NCBI GenBank assembly: GCA_936440205.1 | Contig: OW387147.1 | Coordinates: 25,197,629-25,261,628 of the forward strand | Source of the DNA: Lepidonotus clava | Lineage: Eukaryota > Annelida > Polychaeta > Phyllodocida > Polynoidae | Direction: 5' to 3' | DNA length: 64,000 nucleotides | In this document: positions 1 through 13,730 of the stretch, one piece after another | Position numbering within the stretch: position 1 is the first letter of the stretch | Layout: every line of letters starts with the position of its first letter | Made by a program: the position numbers and the translations under genes | The notes under the pieces: generated by a model | Databases searched by the model: none | Told to the model about the DNA's origin: nothing | Seen by the model: the letters and a program-made list of their open reading frames with translations, nothing else

Positions 1-1550
1 CACTATGCATTTGACGTGACAATGGCTTTCCGTCGTTAAAACTTTGCATAATTTCCCTAGGTTAATCGGTTTTCATGACTTATACCTTTTACATCAACTT
101 CGTCCCATCGGCAGGACCTTTATCTATCTGTTATTAGTAATACTGTCCACACAATATCTCTCTCATCAAACATCGAGTGGCAGGGTATTGTGGTCTATGA
201 CTGTGCCCATCAACATTTGACAGGCTTCACCTACCCCCAATAAGCTTCAATTAATACAAATTGAAAGCCTTTTTAGATATGAGCATAAAACCCTATGGCC
301 GTAGCCTTAATGGAAGGTATTGTGTTCAGCCATTCCTTCACCGAAGACAGCTTTTAACACTATATTTCTTTACAAAGATTTCCCCATCCATTCCTTACCT
401 CGACCTGCAAAACCCACCCTCCTTAAATAACTCAGTCAAGAAACCGAGTTTGGATATTAAATTCTAATGGGAAGTTTTTTTCAGGCTAATCGCAATAAAA
501 GCAGTATTAAATTTGCGGGTGGAGTTCGCCTACATTTTAGTCAGATGGGCATTAATGGCGTTCTGGCGCATGCGCAGGTGAGGTCATGCGTGTAAGCGGA
601 GCTGGCCGTGACCCCAGGGTAGGTGGTGTAATGTGGGGCGTGCCGGTGTAACGCGGGGGGGGCCACAACACCTGTTCACTGAGAGCCCGAGGTAGGGTGT
701 TCATTATGGGGCTTCAAATATCAACTACTCAAATCCTTAAATATGGGATATTTCATGTGAAACCTATCAGAATAATGTTTTTTTTGGGTAGTGAGTGATG
801 TTAGTTGTTACCTTTTTGTTACCATAAGTAGGCCTATTTGTCGACACAATTACTAAAATAATCAGCTTTGTAACATTCGGAATCAGACGCTTACTTGCGT
901 CTCCAAGGTCACAACTTGATATTTCGAATTTCGAAAGTAGTTGTATGTTGGAAGTATTTTGATGAATACTACAAATCATATCTATTAATGTCCAAACCCG
1001 ATCTCCTGTAATTTCCTCGTCGCTCTATCATTCTCCAATTACGTAAGCAATCAGTTACTGTGTATATATATTGCAAGAAGTTCATCAAATTAATATCTAT
1101 AAAAAGTTACAGTTTTTACGATTTCTCCAAAATTGATATTTATAAAAAGATACAGTTTTCACGATTTCTCCAAAATTCAGCCATTCAGTTTGGCCAAGCA
1201 GAACTACCACAAAGAGAGGGTTATCAGTGGGAGAAACCAATGAGGATTTACAAATGCATTTGAATGCTAGGCACCCATATGATATAGAGTGCTATAGGCC
1301 TAAACAGATTTTACAAAGATATACATAATTGTTTTGCCAATTTTTGTGTATTTAACTTCACTCATGTGATCTAAATAAGTTTCGGAAGAGAATAAAACAA
1401 AATCTCAGACAGTTATTCAGTAAAGAAAATTAAATTTAAATAAGGTACCGGGTATATGCCCAAAATAATGGGTATTTCAGTATTCCCCTTTCTACGTCGT
1501 GATATTGGGAATTCTATTTCAAAGTACCTTTGGAACCCCCAGAGCTTATA
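1..1550. other. Intergenic DNA, no gene seen
   Basis: AT-rich sequence with no convincing exon; the short open frames here lack any recognisable domain and sit in low-GC DNA. The only notable part is a GC-richer patch at about 540-680 with an NRF1-type palindrome (listed separately). TAGGCCTA occurs at 829-836 and 1295-1302. Confidence 0.6.
566..575. promoter_or_regulatory. NRF1-type palindrome GCGCATGCGC
   Basis: The perfect palindrome GCGCATGCGC matches the NRF1 consensus and lies in a local GC-rich patch that also contains AGGTGAGGTCATGCG. NRF1 sites are usually found in CpG-containing promoters. No transcript start or first exon is visible beside it, so its role is an inference from motif match only. 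Confidence 0.35.
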
Positions 1551-1794
1551 CACTGCGCGAAATTAGACCTTTAATGACCTTTGATTTTGTAAATGGAGCC
1601 ATTGAGGTTCATTAAAGGCATAGGAAATGTCACCTTTCCAATACCTTTGCAAGATCTTTAATGAATTTGTAAAGGTCACCTGAAATTCTTTTGGAAAGGT
1701 CTTGTAAAGATGATCTTTCCATTACCTTTAGCACACCTCAATGGCTCCATTTACACAAACTTAAAGGTCCTAAAATGTCTTTTTTCATGCAGTG
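1551..1794. mobile_element. Palindromic MITE-like element, about 244 bp
   Basis: The two halves are near-complementary. The left end begins CACTGCGCGAAATTAGACC and the right end, read on the other strand, begins CACTGCATGAAAAAAGACAT. Both then run through AAATGGAGCCATTGAGG. The pairing continues inward with AAAGGT-rich sequence, so almost the whole element could fold into one hairpin. It has no coding capacity. Target-site duplication is not clear (TTATA on the left, TTAGT on the right). This is the structure of a non-autonomous DNA transposon; the superfamily cannot be named. Confidence 0.7.
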
Positions 1795-4400
1795 TTAGTC
1801 AGTGAAAAACACAATTAATAGTAGCCTGTATATAACAAAATATAATTATGCTAAAGCTCAGTTTCTTTCTTTACATTTTAGAGATTTAGGGATTCCCTTT
1901 TATTGAAAGGTGGAAATTCCCAATTAGTCTTTATGTAATTAATTTTGGGATTCCTCTTTAAACGCATAAAATAGACCAAATTGTATAGTCCCATAATCAT
2001 GTCCTCACTATAATATTTTTAAGAATATGATATATCCGGCATTATTAGTCCTTGATGCAAACGCCATGCTCAAAGAAGTGGAACATATTCATCATCTATC
2101 TATGTTAAAAATTTCCCAAGCTGGTGAGACTAGTTCCGTTGCTGTAACATAAAATATTCCATGATAACAATAAGACCCCTCTATTCAATTATTTAGGAAA
2201 GTTTAGTTTTCTCTTTACATCTTCAGACATCGGGACAAGATGAGCAGAGTTCGAGGAAATCATTGCTGCCATAAAGTTTTTGATATGTATCTATTTCGTG
2301 TCTGAGAACCATATACTTAAATGTATGTTGACAGATCAATTACAGCTCCACTGTACAGGAAAGAATGCACTCTTTTTAAATCTTATTTCGCCTTCCATAT
2401 ACTTTGGCTTGAATTGTGGAAATTGAAATACAGAGTAAATTCATTTTACTTCAAAGCAAATGAATATTGGCAGTCCTAACGGTTACCTCTTTATTTCGAT
2501 GCCGTCGCGGAAGGTAGAAAGTAGAGGTAGGATTTTTTCAGAAATATTTTTTTTCTTTTACGAATAGACTTTTTTTCTGTAAAGATCTGAACAATTACTT
2601 TAAACCTGTGTCATGAGGCTTTAGCAGCAGGGCTGCCACCCACTGGTCAACCTAACACAACTCCCAGAGACTAGGGTCTGGTGGCAGTGCCGGTCAAAGT
2701 GTATACAATAATTACAAAAATACTTTCCAGACTAGAATATTGTTTTTTTATTGTATTTTGTTGAATATTTGTTGTAAAAATTGGTTAGAAATTGGGGGCT
2801 GTGCCCCCAATCCCCACTTTGTCTTTTCTTTTTTTTCTTTTTCATTTATATTTTCTTATAAATTGCCTGATAAACAATGAACGATCAAAGACAAACAAGA
2901 GGGGATTATCTTCTACCGATATACATTGACTACTGAGCCTGATCCCAGCAGGGGTCGTGTATACTTTTCTGTACAATTTTACAAGTTCTAGGTCCGTTCA
3001 ATATTTCAGAGAAGGGAACAAATTCATCAGAGTTATGGATACTCTATCAGCTTTGAATATTGTTAAAACAACACGCCAATCTTTCAGGATCGCCTCCCAA
3101 CATACGCCCATGTTGACTCATTGCAGTCCACCAATATTTACATTTCCTTGTGACAATATAGAACTTGCTGAAAGCTCTGAATAGCAAATGCTGTTGAGTT
3201 AAAAAAAAAAGATAAAGAAAAAGATTCATTATTCTGTTAGGCTTTCATACTTGTTTTGCTCTTGTAGTATAAATTGGTACTGCTGATGGTTGCCTACTCG
3301 CGTTCACAGAGGAGCACTTTGAAAAGGTTGTGTACAGTTGACACTGTCTGGGAAGACACATACTGAATAAACTATGTAGGCAAAAAAAGTGTGCTATTTG
3401 CCTTTATCTGATTGGATATCAGACTTAGTTGAGTCTTTATTTCAGTCTTAAACCATGTCACATAAGATACTGAGCCTTAAAGGCTGCTAAAAACTCAAGA
3501 CTATCCAGTATTCAATCTTCAACAGCATACGATATAAGAGACTAGACTGATCAGTTTTGAAAAAGCCTGAAACTGCAGTTCAGTATCATATCATCATTTA
3601 AACATGTCGAGATTATCAGAGACCAGACTCAACTGTTGTGTTTAGTCTGTATATATGTCAGTGGGCATTGAGCTGCTCGCTTTTGAAAGTTTTGAATAAT
3701 GCTTCATATCCTAGCATGTATAATCATAATGTAATCAATTGAAAAATGATAAGTATGATATTATATATGATCACACATGGTTCATAGTAAATGCCATAAC
3801 GTTTTCATCTTCTGAGGTGCTAGGCGTGGAAAAAAATGTGTCCTTTAATAAACATGTCCTATGTAGATTATTTTAAGTAACCACGTGTGTGTTGAAGGTG
3901 AGATCTATAGATCGATGTGTTTCGTGAACAAGTGTAAACAAACTCACAAGATAATGCTTGTTCGCAGAGTGCGTAAACATTAATGTCGATATCCATTCTA
4001 TTCAAGGTAACTTTAAACACTAGCTTTATTGGTAAAAAAAAGAAATCAACACACAGAAAAGTTAACCCCTCTTATTTGTGTCATTCACAATGAAATTTAC
4101 TATGTTCATTGCGTTGCTATTTTGTCAGATCTAGATAATGTACCTTTATTTTGATGCATTGTCTACATATCACTGTAACCATAGAGATACAATCATGTCT
4201 GTGCTGTAACACACACCTCCCGAAACTGTGCAGAATATTGTGTCACATTTGCCTGGGAGCATTAAATGACGTCACCGTTTGACCAGGTTCAAGGATTAAA
4301 ATATTAAAGTAAAAACGAACTATGAAATCCCGAAACATTAAACTTAATCAATTCTGTTAGAAGTACAGTTACAGCGAGAGCACAGGGTCCCAGTCTGAAT
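1795..4400. other. Intergenic DNA, no gene seen
   Basis: AT-rich with no recognisable exon. It contains a small hairpin at about 2797-2815 (GGGGGC-TGT-GCCCCC), of a kind common at ends of small invertebrate repeats, and a partial inverted pair around 2630-2690 (GGCTGCCACCC and GGTGGCAGTGCC). A single GAGCTGCTC lies at 3670-3678 and a CRE-type TGACGTCA at 4267-4274. Confidence 0.5.
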
Positions 4401-5030
4401 TAAAGACTAAAGAGCCTCTCTGAATATGTCATTTCCCTTAACAAAATTTTGAAAATGCCTCCACAAATGCCTCAAAGCCTTCAAAGATAACGCGTTTGTA
4501 AAGGACGCATTTAGAGCGTTTGAAAACAGACTGAAAATGATCCTTTCAGTTTGCTCCGAGCTTAAATGCGAGCCTCGCTGCCCTTCTTTGTCCTGAAAAC
4601 AACTGGTTCTCTTTGACATAGTGCAGGCCGTTCTTTTAAAACGGTGGAGAGTTTCTTGCTGCAATTGTCTCCAATGGAGCGAACCAGGCAAGCCTGCAAC
4701 ACATCCAGTGCCTCCCCTTTTTCAGCTTCTAACAGATTCATTGTGTGGTTTCCAAGGGGGTCCCGTTTGGCCCCCCTCGGGCCTTTTGTTAGTGTCGAGA
4801 CCCTCCGCCAGGGTTAACTTAAAAAATAGATCCGGAGGATCTGGCGTTTTATCACGTGGTTTGGTATTCATCCGCGAGGCAAGAGGCTACGGGGCGCGCA
4901 ATAAAAAAAGGCCGTCCCCAGCCCTGCCAATACCAGCTGATCATGTTTTTGTCTTTGGCTGTATGGCCTTTCAAACAGTATTGAAGGATGGGGTGTTTTT
5001 GAGTGTCATGAATAACAACCCTTGTTAAGT
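4400..5030. other. GC-richer non-coding island
   Basis: A block that stands out from its AT-rich surroundings. Open frames run through it on both strands, but none resembles a known protein and the frames differ between strands, so I do not call a gene. Such islands in a gene desert are good candidates for conserved regulatory DNA. A CRE palindrome TGACGTCA lies just outside at 5135-5142. Confidence 0.35.
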
Positions 5031-8000
5031 AGAATGTATAATTATAGGAATCCAGAACGGTTATTGCTTCTGCTAGCCAATCCTAAAAGGTCATTCCAAA
5101 TTCAAATATTATTAGCCTTTGACGAAATATAAAGTGACGTCAATCAAAAACACTTAATGATGTCAACAGTAGCTTTTTTGAATGAAGTTTCTACATTTTA
5201 CAATGCAAAACAAATTCTGCATGACCTTGCCGTCCTTCCAATCTTTTTTTCTCCTGCATACATGTATCAAATAACTTCATTGAATCTTAAAATCAATGAA
5301 TCTCTGCTCTTGATATGATTCATTATTTACCTTCGTAGTCTTTTTAATGTGTTTGGTCGGTACACTAACACTCCCTCAAAGATTAGGAGGTGAAATATCT
5401 TCTTACAGAATAAGAAATCAGATTAAAATCTCCTGTATGAAAACAGAAGTAATTAAGTTTTTACGGTCATATTTTTCGACACTGGCGCGGCTGCCAGTGG
5501 GATTCATGAACCTCAAATTGCAATTATTTCCCCCCTCCTCAATGTGAAATATTAATCAGATATTAATTTAAATCTTACCACCCACCATCCCTCATGATCT
5601 GCGGGCAGAAAGGCAGTTGTTAGTTTCCAGTCATTCCCGGGCCTTTATGAAAAACGCAGAATTTCATGAAAAACTTGCCTTGCATTGGCGCTGGGCTAAC
5701 GCCCCTAAAACCACTTGAATCGGTCAAAATGAGAAGGGGGGGAACTTTAAATGGGGGAGCTGATGGGTAAAAAAGTGGTGGTCCTGGGAGAAGGTGTGGT
5801 TATGGGTGCCCATGGGGTGTTGTAGGGCTGAGCCATAACAGTGACAGTGAGACCACTGGCTCTGGTAAAGGGTCTGGTATTTGTCATAATAGGACAGGAA
5901 ACTAACCCTATCCCCTATGGAGAGCCAAATGTTATGCTTCTGATTATTCAAATTGCAATTAATTAATAGGACCTAGGGCAGCTTTCGATTTTACTTACAA
6001 TAATCAATTTTGCCACAGAAGAAGTTTAATGTGCATTGTTGAAGTTTAGAAGATTCATTGCATCTTGTCGTGTACAAATGGTAACTTCAAGTTCCGAAAC
6101 CAAGTTGAAATGTCCAACAACTGAGGGAAGTCTCAGATGGAGTTGCATGAATAAGTTTCACAGATTATATTAGTAGTAGGGAAATAACTTTATCGATCTG
6201 TTTTTGTAATTTCTCTCAATGAACCTCATACACATGACTGTGTACTTTAGCAACATTCATTTTTTAATAAACGTTCTTCATAAAAACACTTGTGAACACT
6301 TGGCACAACTTACCCTAGCCCGAATACTCTGCCCTCCCCCAATTCTACACACACACAGTACTTTCTAGTCACAGAACAGCCACCCCTCCCCCTCTCCTAC
6401 TGCCTCCTGCCCCTCCCCTCATTCCTATCCCCACCCGTCTACTACCCCCACCCCCTGCACTAACCCCCCCCCCCCCCCACTCCCAGGCGTGTGGTAGTGG
6501 TATTGTTCTCTACAGTGCCATCCGTTCCCAGGCACTGGGGGGACAGAGTGGGGCCCCTCACCACCAGGAGAGTCATGTTTTTACATGCAAATTGCCTCAT
6601 TCACTGCAGTTGTGATACTTGTAAGATCATGGGGTACACAATATTGTACTTTTATAGCAGACTCAACTTCTGATTTGTATAGATATGTGAAAATAAGAAA
6701 GCTTTGCAATGTCAATAATTATGTACAATGCTGAATTTTGAAATAGAATTTTGTAAGGGATAACCATTTCCCCAGAAAATCAGCAACTATCACAAAGCCC
6801 ATAATAATATTAGTAAAGAGCTGCATTCGTATTGAGCTACTGAGGGCTGGTTTCCTCTGGTGTCACATTCGTACAAATTTAGTTGCGACTTTCCATGTGA
6901 CAATATATTCGTATATATGATTGGAATATCGACTTTATAAAGGTCATTTGGAGGTGGATAAACGTTTTGAGCTACCAACAGACATTATGATTAACATAAT
7001 ATCATCATGGAATATAATATTCATCTAGAATGCCTGTCCATAATTTTTTAACTGACCTTCAGATTATCATTTCAAAACGGTAATGCACATAACTATACAT
7101 GTCCAGTCCGTAAAGTTACATGTACATTGACTATTGTAGTTTGGGAATCATCAGATAATATGCTTGTTATCTATATTGTATTAATTATATTTGTCCTGTA
7201 ATATGTATATAAATATGTGGTTCTATTACACGTAGGCCCTATTCCTTACAAAATACGGGATTTCTTAATTTCCTATTATCATCATCAAGATTCGTCAATA
7301 TGAACATGAAAACAATCCCCATGCAATATGGATGAGCAAAATCATTCCTATAATTATACTCCGAGAACGCAATATCAAATGATGCAAAAATACGAAATGT
7401 CAGCGTAAGACAATTAATGATATAAAATCGGTCCCAAATTGCCAGCTATTATAACTGTTTTTGTTGTAATATTCATCTGGCGATATTTGTCTTGTAAATA
7501 GTTCTGGTCACTTTATCAAATCATTTTCCTCAAGTCCTATCTTGGAGGTGAGGTAGAGGATAAGGTATAAGGATGAACTCTTCATATTACTCGGAGAGAA
7601 AACAATAAGACAAATGTGCCCTTCTTTTGAATTGGAATTTGGCGTAATAATGTTTATCAATTCATTAATACCCAGTGTGTCCGTAATGTCTATTCCGTAC
7701 AGCATGCAATATTACGTGGTTCCGTTTTGAATTTCCCCCGTCTCATATTGCTACTAAAACTCAAACTATCGAATGACAGCTAATTACATTCTTGGCCATG
7801 CCTAGATGTCCCAGGGACACTACATCCATGGCCCACTAACCCTACTCAGTTTGAAATTTAATTACCTCTACCCCCTTAGCCATAAAACATGGCGTCCCCT
7901 CTAGCCCCAGGTCCCCGGATGATCAAAACAAGGCGCACCTGTGTTATTTTACTAGCGCCTCCCGCGGGATTTTAAGAAACTATTGGATGTTGTCTGCTAT

Positions 8001-9290
8001 CATTCATATCTAAAAACAAAGACGTTTTTTACTATTAGGACCGAAAGTATTCACTTTTTTCCTTTCACCGCATTCTTATTTTTGGTATTCAAATACAAAA
8101 TGAACAGATAACCAAACTTCGACATATGACTTTATAAATCTATCTTCTAATGTTGCAATGACAGTAAAATTGTTCATATCATAGGTCTATCTCTATGTTC
8201 ATATATAAATGATTGATAGAAGAAATTCTATGCCTACTACTTTAATTTGAGACTTGAATATTGCAGTACGGAACAAGAGAATGGATTAGTATCCATCAGA
8301 AGAGGTCTGTTTTTAGAAGTGCATATCATTGGTTGAAAATTATAAGAAAAAACAGAACGCGTTCCTTGCAATACAGTTAATGCGATTAGATCGTGAATCA
8401 TGTTGTGATACAGATTTACCGTTGAAAAAATACATGACTTGATAGGATTTGGATTTACAGACAAAAATGGGGATTAATCTAATGAAGTCTCCCGGCACTG
8501 CTGCAAGCCTCACCCGTATGGTCTTTGTAAGGGAATCGTGTATTTTGAGTCACTACAATCTCCTTTAATCCGGATATGTTCTAGTTTGTTCATTAAATGA
8601 AACAATGATATGTCTCTTGCTGGGATTGAATATAGTGATTAAAAAGTACCTGGTTGTGATGGGTATTACAGGAGAAACCTGGTTTTAGTTTCAGGGGATT
8701 TTATCTTGGGGTGCATATAGATGTAAATGACAATGTTCTTGCTGCGAAATTTCCACCCTCCTGAACATAAGATTTCAAAGAGATTTTTTTGCTTATACCT
8801 GTGTACCTACTTGCATATTTAATTATATCACCAATGTGAGTTGATCCCTATGGACGAACCACTGTAGAAACCCCCAACATCAAAGATTCAGGCAAAGGCA
8901 TTGTACAACTACATAAATTAAAATATATGCACAGGATGTGTATAGGCAATTTGATTTTCATTATTTGTAAATAAAAAATCACGACCTGATTTCACATATT
9001 TCAAATACTTAGTTAAGTAGTTGTACACATATAAAGAAAATTGTCATCTATTGTCTATTGATATTTTCTTCTGGATTGAGAAAATTTACACTAAATTGTA
9101 AAGTATCAGTTTATCTTATCTGGTAAGGGGTGGCTATTTATATACCTCTAGCTTGCTTTTGCAAGCATTGCCCATCATTTTCAATGCAGCCCAACCACAC
9201 TATTTCTAGAAGAAAATCTCAACGTCAAATCGGAAATTCAATTCTACCGGAGAGACAGAAGTTCACAAAAACTCGATGAGATCCATCAAA
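5031..9290. other. Intergenic DNA, no gene seen
   Basis: Mostly AT-rich. A C-rich low-complexity tract occupies about 6335-6490 and includes a run of about 16 Cs; its G-rich complement could form a quadruplex. No exon with recognisable homology is visible on either strand. Confidence 0.5.
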
Positions 9291-9304
9291 AGATACCTAA
9301 AAGT

Positions 9305-9360
9305 TCCCAATGTGACGTCACAGGCAGCCTCGTTATCGCTTCCTGGTCACGTGGTCCAGC
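9305..9360. promoter_or_regulatory. CRE plus CACGTG E-box pair
   Basis: A perfect cAMP-response element TGACGTCA (9313-9320) lies 27 bases before a perfect E-box CACGTG (9348-9353), inside a GC-richer patch of about 9290-9450. Both are palindromes bound by bZIP and bHLH-ZIP factors respectively. No first exon is visible nearby, so enhancer is as likely as promoter. Confidence 0.35.
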
Positions 9361-10659
9361 CAGAAGTCCCCGGATGGGACGCGCACTTGACGGGACTCTC
9401 GCTTGACAACGCGAGTTTCAAATCAGGGGCCTGGAAACTGGCACTTAACGTCTAGGGTTTCGCCAGTTTTGAACCAAATTTATAGTATTTTAATGACAAT
9501 CAGCAGCTGTTTCCGAACAGATATCGTGATGTGAGCTGAAGTTTCAAGGTTATATTGCCGAATGTTACAGATAAACACATTTGAAATGCAATGAGTCGTC
9601 AATATCGACAAAATTTAAACATAGGTGTGGGGTTTTAATAGTTTCAGGGTGAAATACTTTTACAGTTGTGCTAAAGTGGGAATAGACAATGCGCATACGT
9701 TTTAGTAATCAGTTGCTAATAAAATGTGTGTACCCCCAAGAGGTTTTACGCGAAGTACATAACGAAATCCATTCATTAATATTGTTATTACGTGTACAAG
9801 GAACACTACTTAGATAAACAATGCATTGAATTAAAATAATCCAAATAACGTTTGAAACCGTTGTTGAACTTTACAGTAGAAAGATTCTGATCTACTTAAT
9901 TCAGGGTCCCAGAAAAATTATCATATTCACATAATGTTAGTAAACGGCCAGTGCATGTCCGTAAACACCGTGCCTGGAGAAATGTATTGATAAGGGTGTT
10001 AAATTTGCCAACAGTGTAGCAACGGAAATTAACAAATTGAACTCTGTCGTTGAGTCAACAATTTTGACAAACGTTATGCTGGTGAGTATTCTGCATGAAA
10101 ATGGATCTGTTTTATGAATATGTTACTGTATAACAAGGGCATGTTGACCTTAAAAACTGTTGAATACAGGCACGGATGAATGTGAAAGGATATTAGAATG
10201 TCTGGTGTTGGAACTATGCTCGATGATTTGAGGGGGAGGGGGCGTGCTTGAAGGAGGATTGTAATTATGTTTCAATATTCCGCATATACATGTATATTGC
10301 AACTTATGTCATTACACTCAAACATACCAGGGTTAAAAGAGGTGTTGGGGCCATCCATAAAATGATGTCACACACAAGGGGGTGGGTGGGTAGGTTGAAC
10401 AGTGTGTCACTGCCTGAAAACGGGCCTTATTTTCAAGTTTAAATCAGAGAATTTAGTGTGACAGGGGTGTGGATGGGTCCTAAAAGTTCGCTGAAAACAT
10501 CAGTGTGACATCATTTATTAATGACCCCTTTCCTACTCTTCAGCAAGGTTTGTACGTACCACGAGTAGACTCAAAACACCAGTAGTTTCAGCAACATGTA
10601 ACACAAATTCAACGTGCCACAGTCAGACCTGGTGAACTCCGGAACACCTTATCCCACCT

Positions 10660-11085
10660 TGACACTGATCTCACTTGCCACCACCATATTCCTCATTTAC
10701 CATCAGTCACAATGACCTTCACTTAACGTCACCAGCATGTCCCTCTTCTACCATCACCATGCATGTCCCTCTGTTCCATTACGATATCCTTCACTTACCA
10801 TCACCACGTCCCTCACTTACTAGCACCATGTCCCTCATTTTACCATCACCATGATTGTTCCCTATTTACCACCATAAAGTCCCTCACTTGCCACCAATAT
10901 TTCCCTTATTTACTATCACCTTGTTCCGTATTTACCATCACAATGTCCCTCATTTATCTTCACCATGTCCCTCATTTATCATTATCGTGTCCTTCACTTA
11001 CCATTACCGTGTCCCTCACTGACCATCACCTTATCCCTCATTGACCATCACCATGTCCCTCACTTACCACCACCTAGTCCGTATC
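10660..11085 (+). repeat. Degenerate minisatellite, CACCATGTCCCTCACTTAC-type
   Basis: About 400 bp of imperfect tandem repetition of a unit near 24-30 bp, reading roughly ACCATCACCATGTCCCTCA with CTTAC or TTTAC variants. The open frames through it are low-complexity products of the repeat, not genes. Confidence 0.85.
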
Positions 11086-11439
11086 AACAAAGGTGTGGTA
11101 TTGCGCACCTGCTCAATGAACAGCATGTTGTATGTTGCGACTTATGGCCACCTTAAAGGCAACAAACGTCTTTTTAAATTCCAACCCTATCCATAGTAGG
11201 GATATCAAGATGTGCACCTCTCCTACACACTTACCACTTTCTCATACTGCTACTAAACCCACCTTATCCGTATACCACACCTTGTGGCAGAGAGACAAGC
11301 TGATAGTGTTTGAAGTCTGCTAATCAGACAAAACCTGTAACATTTATCCTCTCAGAATCTACATCACACGACACAAAATCCCGTCCTTCAGGACACCTTG
11401 CCAGTGGGGAACCCAACCATCGACAGGCAGTGTGCTAAA

Positions 11440-11830
11440 ATACTGTCACCTCTAACCCCATAAATCCCCTGCTTAGATCGAGCTGCTCAGAGCTGCTCAG
11501 GGACAGCGAGCAGCTCCCTGATACACCCCAGCGCCGACAGAGGGCCTCCCTATTATCGCCAGGGCAGTTTTCATCTATTATCGCCCGGGCCGTGTTTATC
11601 CATTACCGCCCAGTGGGTCTTTGCACCTAATATCGTTCACTGACACTGCTACCAGTTGGGGAGGTGGAGCGGGGCAGGGAGTGGTGGCGCTTGGCCCCAG
11701 TGACGAATGGAGTCAAATCGGATTAGAAGAGAACACTTATTATCTCGATCCGATTAGCGATATAAGAAACGATCAACCTGGCGGAACAATGACACCACTA
11801 TTAATTTAGCAGTCGCATAAACCAACTATG
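11440..11830. promoter_or_regulatory. Motif-dense island: GAGCWGCTC x3 and TATTATCGCC repeats
   Basis: GC-richer block containing GAGCTGCTC at 11480-11488 and 11490-11498 and its reverse form GAGCAGCTC at 11508-11516. After these come TATTATCGCC at 11551-11560 and 11576-11585, a variant ATTACCGCC at 11602-11610, and TAATATCG at 11628-11635. Spacing of the last group is about 25 bp. Homeobox-like GGATTAG and GATTAGCG words follow. The density of repeated short motifs suggests an enhancer. This is inference; no conservation data are available. Confidence 0.45.
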
Positions 11831-12059
11831 GAGCGCAAGCGAATCGCCTCTTCAGGTCAGCCCTGCACAACTCTCTATGAAGAAGGATAGTCTTGGAACA
11901 AGGTCTTGGGGGAAACTAGGCACCAGGAGGGGGAAATACAAGAGGACCAGTTGATGGAATCCCTGTGTGGTGCCATTAATACCAATCATATCTGAGATTG
12001 TGTATCCTTGTGTTACCGTGGCAGCCACTACCAATGGTAGGGCCCAGACTGCTAACACT

Positions 12060-13210
12060 GAAAGGTTTTAATTGATCCAGTCACGCAATTCGACTACCAT
12101 AGAGCTGCATACAGCTGCGGTGGATACTTTATTTTAATCAGGCTCAAAAAGAGAAGATGCAGCATCCTAATGTTGAAAAATTGATTCAATTCAATCCATC
12201 GTGATAATGTTAAAAGCTCATACCAAAGGTGAATATTAATTATCGTTAGAGACAAATGGGATATTTAGTATGTAGGCCTATGCACGTGGACGTTTGAAAC
12301 ATTTAAATCTATTGCAGTATCATGAAACATGAATCGCCCCTAACTACTAGCCTGAAAGGAAAATAGTGTTTCTCTACCTGAATAGAAAAGTTTAAGGTTA
12401 GGCCTATTAAATTGGAAAATGCCTATCATATAAACCAATTTTATCCAAAAGATATTGTCTACAGGGTTCATCTGCGGAATATCATATTTCAATTAAGATT
12501 TAATAACCAAACAGTGTAACTTAATCGGATTGTATGGAGATCATATTCGTATAATGATCCATGGCACAGCTAGGATCCCCGCTAGACCCTATGATTGAAT
12601 TGGATGTATAATTAGAATAGTATCCTGTAGTAAGCTTCTTAGAGTTTTAATGATGCAGATCTCTAGAGATCATCTATGCAACTTATTTTGAGATTCTGCT
12701 ACATAATTCAATATATAATCTCACTATCCACCAAATTGAGTTCCATAAAGGCCATGGTTCTTTAATTAGTTCGGAGAAAGCTCTCCATATTCTCATGCAA
12801 GTATAAGTTATGTAACAAAGCTTGCATTAAAATCTAAATGTAAATGTAGTAAAGTTCAGATTGCAAAAGGAAAACCCGAGCCAACCTTTACATGTATAAT
12901 TCACAACCTGAGAATATTTTGTCCCAAGCAAAATTCCCTTTTTTTTCACTTATGATACAATTATAGATAAACAAGAAGTTATAATCATTTGGTTCGATGA
13001 TTTAACTATAATTAATTATGATAATGTTTACCCTTTACATTTACGTATGTAAGAATATAAACCATAATGTGTTATAGTACTAGCCGTCGTCCTAACAGTG
13101 CACCCAATCATTAGATAGGCCCCTATCTGCGCACGGGGCGGTATTTTCCCTGTCAGACTTTGATTGCAAGTACCTTTGATCATAATTAGATCAAACGCGG
13201 AGTAATTAAC
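12060..13210. other. Intergenic DNA, no gene seen
   Basis: AT-rich, no coding signal recognised. TAGGCCTA occurs at 12273-12280 and 12399-12406. Confidence 0.5.
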
Positions 13211-13299
13211 CCTGGAGAAGGTCATTAGGGTACAAAGGACCCTGCTCTACCCCAACAACACAGCCGCGACACAACCAATGTAAAAACTGCTTTACTTTT

Positions 13300-13730
13300 T
13301 TTTTTATCTCTGATCCTTGACATGAACATTTATGAGCCACGAGGAGTGCCAGTAAATCTCCTCTGTATATCAGCAGGGGAGGTCCGAGATCTGAAGATTT
13401 CTACTCATTTTCTTTATCAATATGCACTGTGTGCTCCGGCGAGCTCCAAGCAGAAGGTGGCCGTGGTTGATTGTGTGTACTCTGCCTGGAGAATGAAAGA
13501 TGATATATATTCTCATTATCGCCCATCGGCGTGGCTTGTGTCAAGGAGAACAAAGCTGTTTGGAGGCTGCTCCTCAGAGGCACATCACAGAGGTTTTGAT
13601 TGGAATTCCTCGCCCCTAGTGCATTGATTTGGCCCTTGTTTTGAATGACAAACAACATGAATGGTACGTTTCCAAGGGGGGTCTCTTTTTCTGGGTGGTC
13701 CACGTTAATAACGAGCGACAACCTTGTTCT
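13300..13730. other. GC-richer non-coding island with ATTATCGCC
   Basis: Open frames overlap on both strands but match nothing I recognise. ATTATCGCC at 13515-13523 repeats the motif found at 11.55 kb and, inverted, at 47.4 kb. Probably regulatory DNA rather than an exon. Confidence 0.35.

Noticed and set aside
10763-11156. Plus-strand frames of about 93 and 63 codons
   Set aside because: Products of the CACCATGTCCCTCA minisatellite.
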